In this document: piece after piece, positions 47,561 to 48,491 of the stretch
Numbering within the stretch: the stretch's first letter is position 1
Layout: every line of letters starts with the position of its first letter
Assembly (NCBI GenBank): GCA_013695595.1
Contig: JACDAE010000735.1
Location: 1-48,491 of the forward strand
From: Ktedonobacteraceae bacterium
Lineage (GTDB): Bacteria; Chloroflexota; Ktedonobacteria; Ktedonobacterales; Ktedonobacteraceae
Direction of reading: 5' to 3'
Length of the DNA stretch: 48,491 nucleotides
The notes under the pieces: model-generated
What the model saw: the letters and a program-made list of their open reading frames with translations, nothing else
Told to the model about the DNA's origin: nothing
Database searches by the model: none
Translations under genes and position numbers: made by a program

Positions 47561-48491
47561 ATGAAAATCCTTCTTACCGGCGCTTTCGGTAACCTTGGTA
47601 TGAGTACCCTTCACGAACTTCTACGGCAAGGCCACCACGTCCGTTGCTTCGTGACACGTCGTAACGCACATATCCTCACCTCCAGGCAATTTGCAGGCAA
47701 AATAGAATTGTTTCGCAGCGATCTCCTGCACCCTGCCGATCACGATGCTGCCGTACGAGGTCAGGACGTTATTATCCACACCGCTTATATCATACCGCCC
47801 TTGAGCGAGGATCGCCCAGAATTTGCCCGTGCGATCAATGTCGAGGGGACACGCAATCTTCTCGCCGCCGCCCGCAGCCAACCCAGACCTCCAAAATTCC
47901 TCTTCGTCTCTACTTTTCAGGTCTTTGGCTCTACCCAACACCTGCCCCCGCCGCGCAAAGTCACTGATCCAATGCATGCCATCGATCACTATTCTACACA
48001 TAAGATCGCCTGTGAAGAGATGGTACGAGCATCGGGCCTGGAATGGTCCATCTACCGTTTCTGTGACATTGTCCCACTGGCTCTACGCAAAACTCATCCT
48101 ATTATGTACAAAATTCCTCTCGCCACCCGCTTCGAACTCGTTCATACCTATGATGCCGGGTTAGCCATCGCTAATGGTATGCGCAACGAGAAGATATGGG
48201 GCAAAATATTGCTCATCGGCGGTGGTCCTTCGTGCCAGGTAACTTATCAGGAATATCTCGCACGCATGCTGAATATGATGGGCCTTGGTATGCTTCCAGA
48301 GAGCGCTTTTGCGACTAAACCTTATTTCGCCGATTGGCTCGATACCGAGGAAAGCCAGCGCCTGCTCGACTATCAGCGCTACTCCTTTGATGATATCGTC
48401 CAACATCTGACGCGTATCTTTGGGCATCAAAAGCAACTCATTTCACTGGTGCGTCCGATCGCTCGCTGGTGGGTGCTACGCCTCTCTCCCT
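47561..48491 (+). CDS. NAD-dependent epimerase/dehydratase (3' end outside window)
   Basis: An extended short-chain dehydrogenase open to the window end (310 codons). The Rossmann motif is LLTGAFGNLGMSTLHELL (GxxGxxG with Ala and Phe), followed by FRSDLLHPADHDAAVRGQDV, VNVEGTRNLL-like NVEGTRNLLAAA, STFQVFG (Ser/Thr) and HYSTHK, which gives the catalytic YxxxK. It probably acts on a nucleotide sugar or similar substrate with NAD(P); the substrate is unknown. AAAGGAG lies 12 bases before the ATG, slightly far. Confidence 0.85.
   Translation, partial: MKILLTGAFGNLGMSTLHELLRQGHHVRCFVTRRNAHILTSRQFAGKIELFRSDLLHPADHDAAVRGQDVIIHTAYIIPPLSEDRPEFARAINVEGTRNLLAAARSQPRPPKFLFVSTFQVFGSTQHLPPPRKVTDPMHAIDHYSTHKIACEEMVRASGLEWSIYRFCDIVPLALRKTHPIMYKIPLATRFELVHTYDAGLAIANGMRNEKIWGKILLIGGGPSCQVTYQEYLARMLNMMGLGMLPESAFATKPYFADWLDTEESQRLLDYQRYSFDDIVQHLTRIFGHQKQLISLVRPIARWWVLRLSP

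Overview
The window looks like chromosome of a Ktedonobacteria-type Chloroflexota bacterium. The call rests on the mix of gene families (tandem-HTH MerR regulators, XRE-NACHT membrane proteins, Ppx/GppA-CHAD proteins, deazaflavin-type oxidoreductases, secreted peptidoglycan-binding enzymes, SecDF) and on clear AGGAGG-type ribosome binding sites. It is inferred from family composition, not from a marker gene.

Left chromosomal part (1-16.6 kb): a membrane diguanylate cyclase cut by the window edge, a MerR/DHFR-like pair, a mosaic of three broken genes (hydrolase, ATP-grasp, histidine kinase), a MerR regulator with a typical long-spacer promoter plus a Ddn-like oxidoreductase, a membrane esterase, two secreted cell-wall enzymes, an XRE-NACHT polytopic membrane protein, a DinB-like gene and an ArnT/PMT-type glycosyltransferase. 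From 16.9 to 20.5 kb lies an AT-rich NACHT ATPase gene interrupted by two opposite single-base frameshifts; it contains a 9-bp tandem repeat coding a 3-residue repeat. A broken integrase (20.6-21.3 kb) follows.

The core of the window is an integrative element of about 18.6 kb (21481-40081) in the 3' end of tRNA-Leu(CAG). A 16-bp tRNA-derived direct repeat marks both ends, an intact tyrosine integrase and excisionase lie beside the tRNA, and repeated TTGCTACA sites lie inside both ends. The element carries a Rep_trans-type initiator, SSB, an ECF sigma factor, a lytic transglycosylase, a C5 cytosine methyltransferase, an HNH protein and many very small membrane or zinc-ribbon proteins. I see no conjugation ATPase or capsid gene, so it is probably mobilised by a helper. 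Its most striking contents are: two paralogous structured ncRNAs of about 370-400 nt, each with promoter, terminator and compensatory helix changes, and each divergent from a regulator-plus-enzyme gene pair; three paralogous coiled-coil genes with matching terminators; about twenty copies of a short motif (GTTGGGGAACA and close variants) scattered through both intergenic and coding DNA; and several long perfect inverted repeats.

Right chromosomal part (40.1-48.5 kb): tRNA-Leu with its promoter, a polyphosphate/ppGpp-type operon (Ppx-CHAD, CHAD, HD), a two-domain VOC protein, secD-secF, and an NAD-dependent epimerase cut by the window end. Stretches over 300 bases without genes are described in their own entries.
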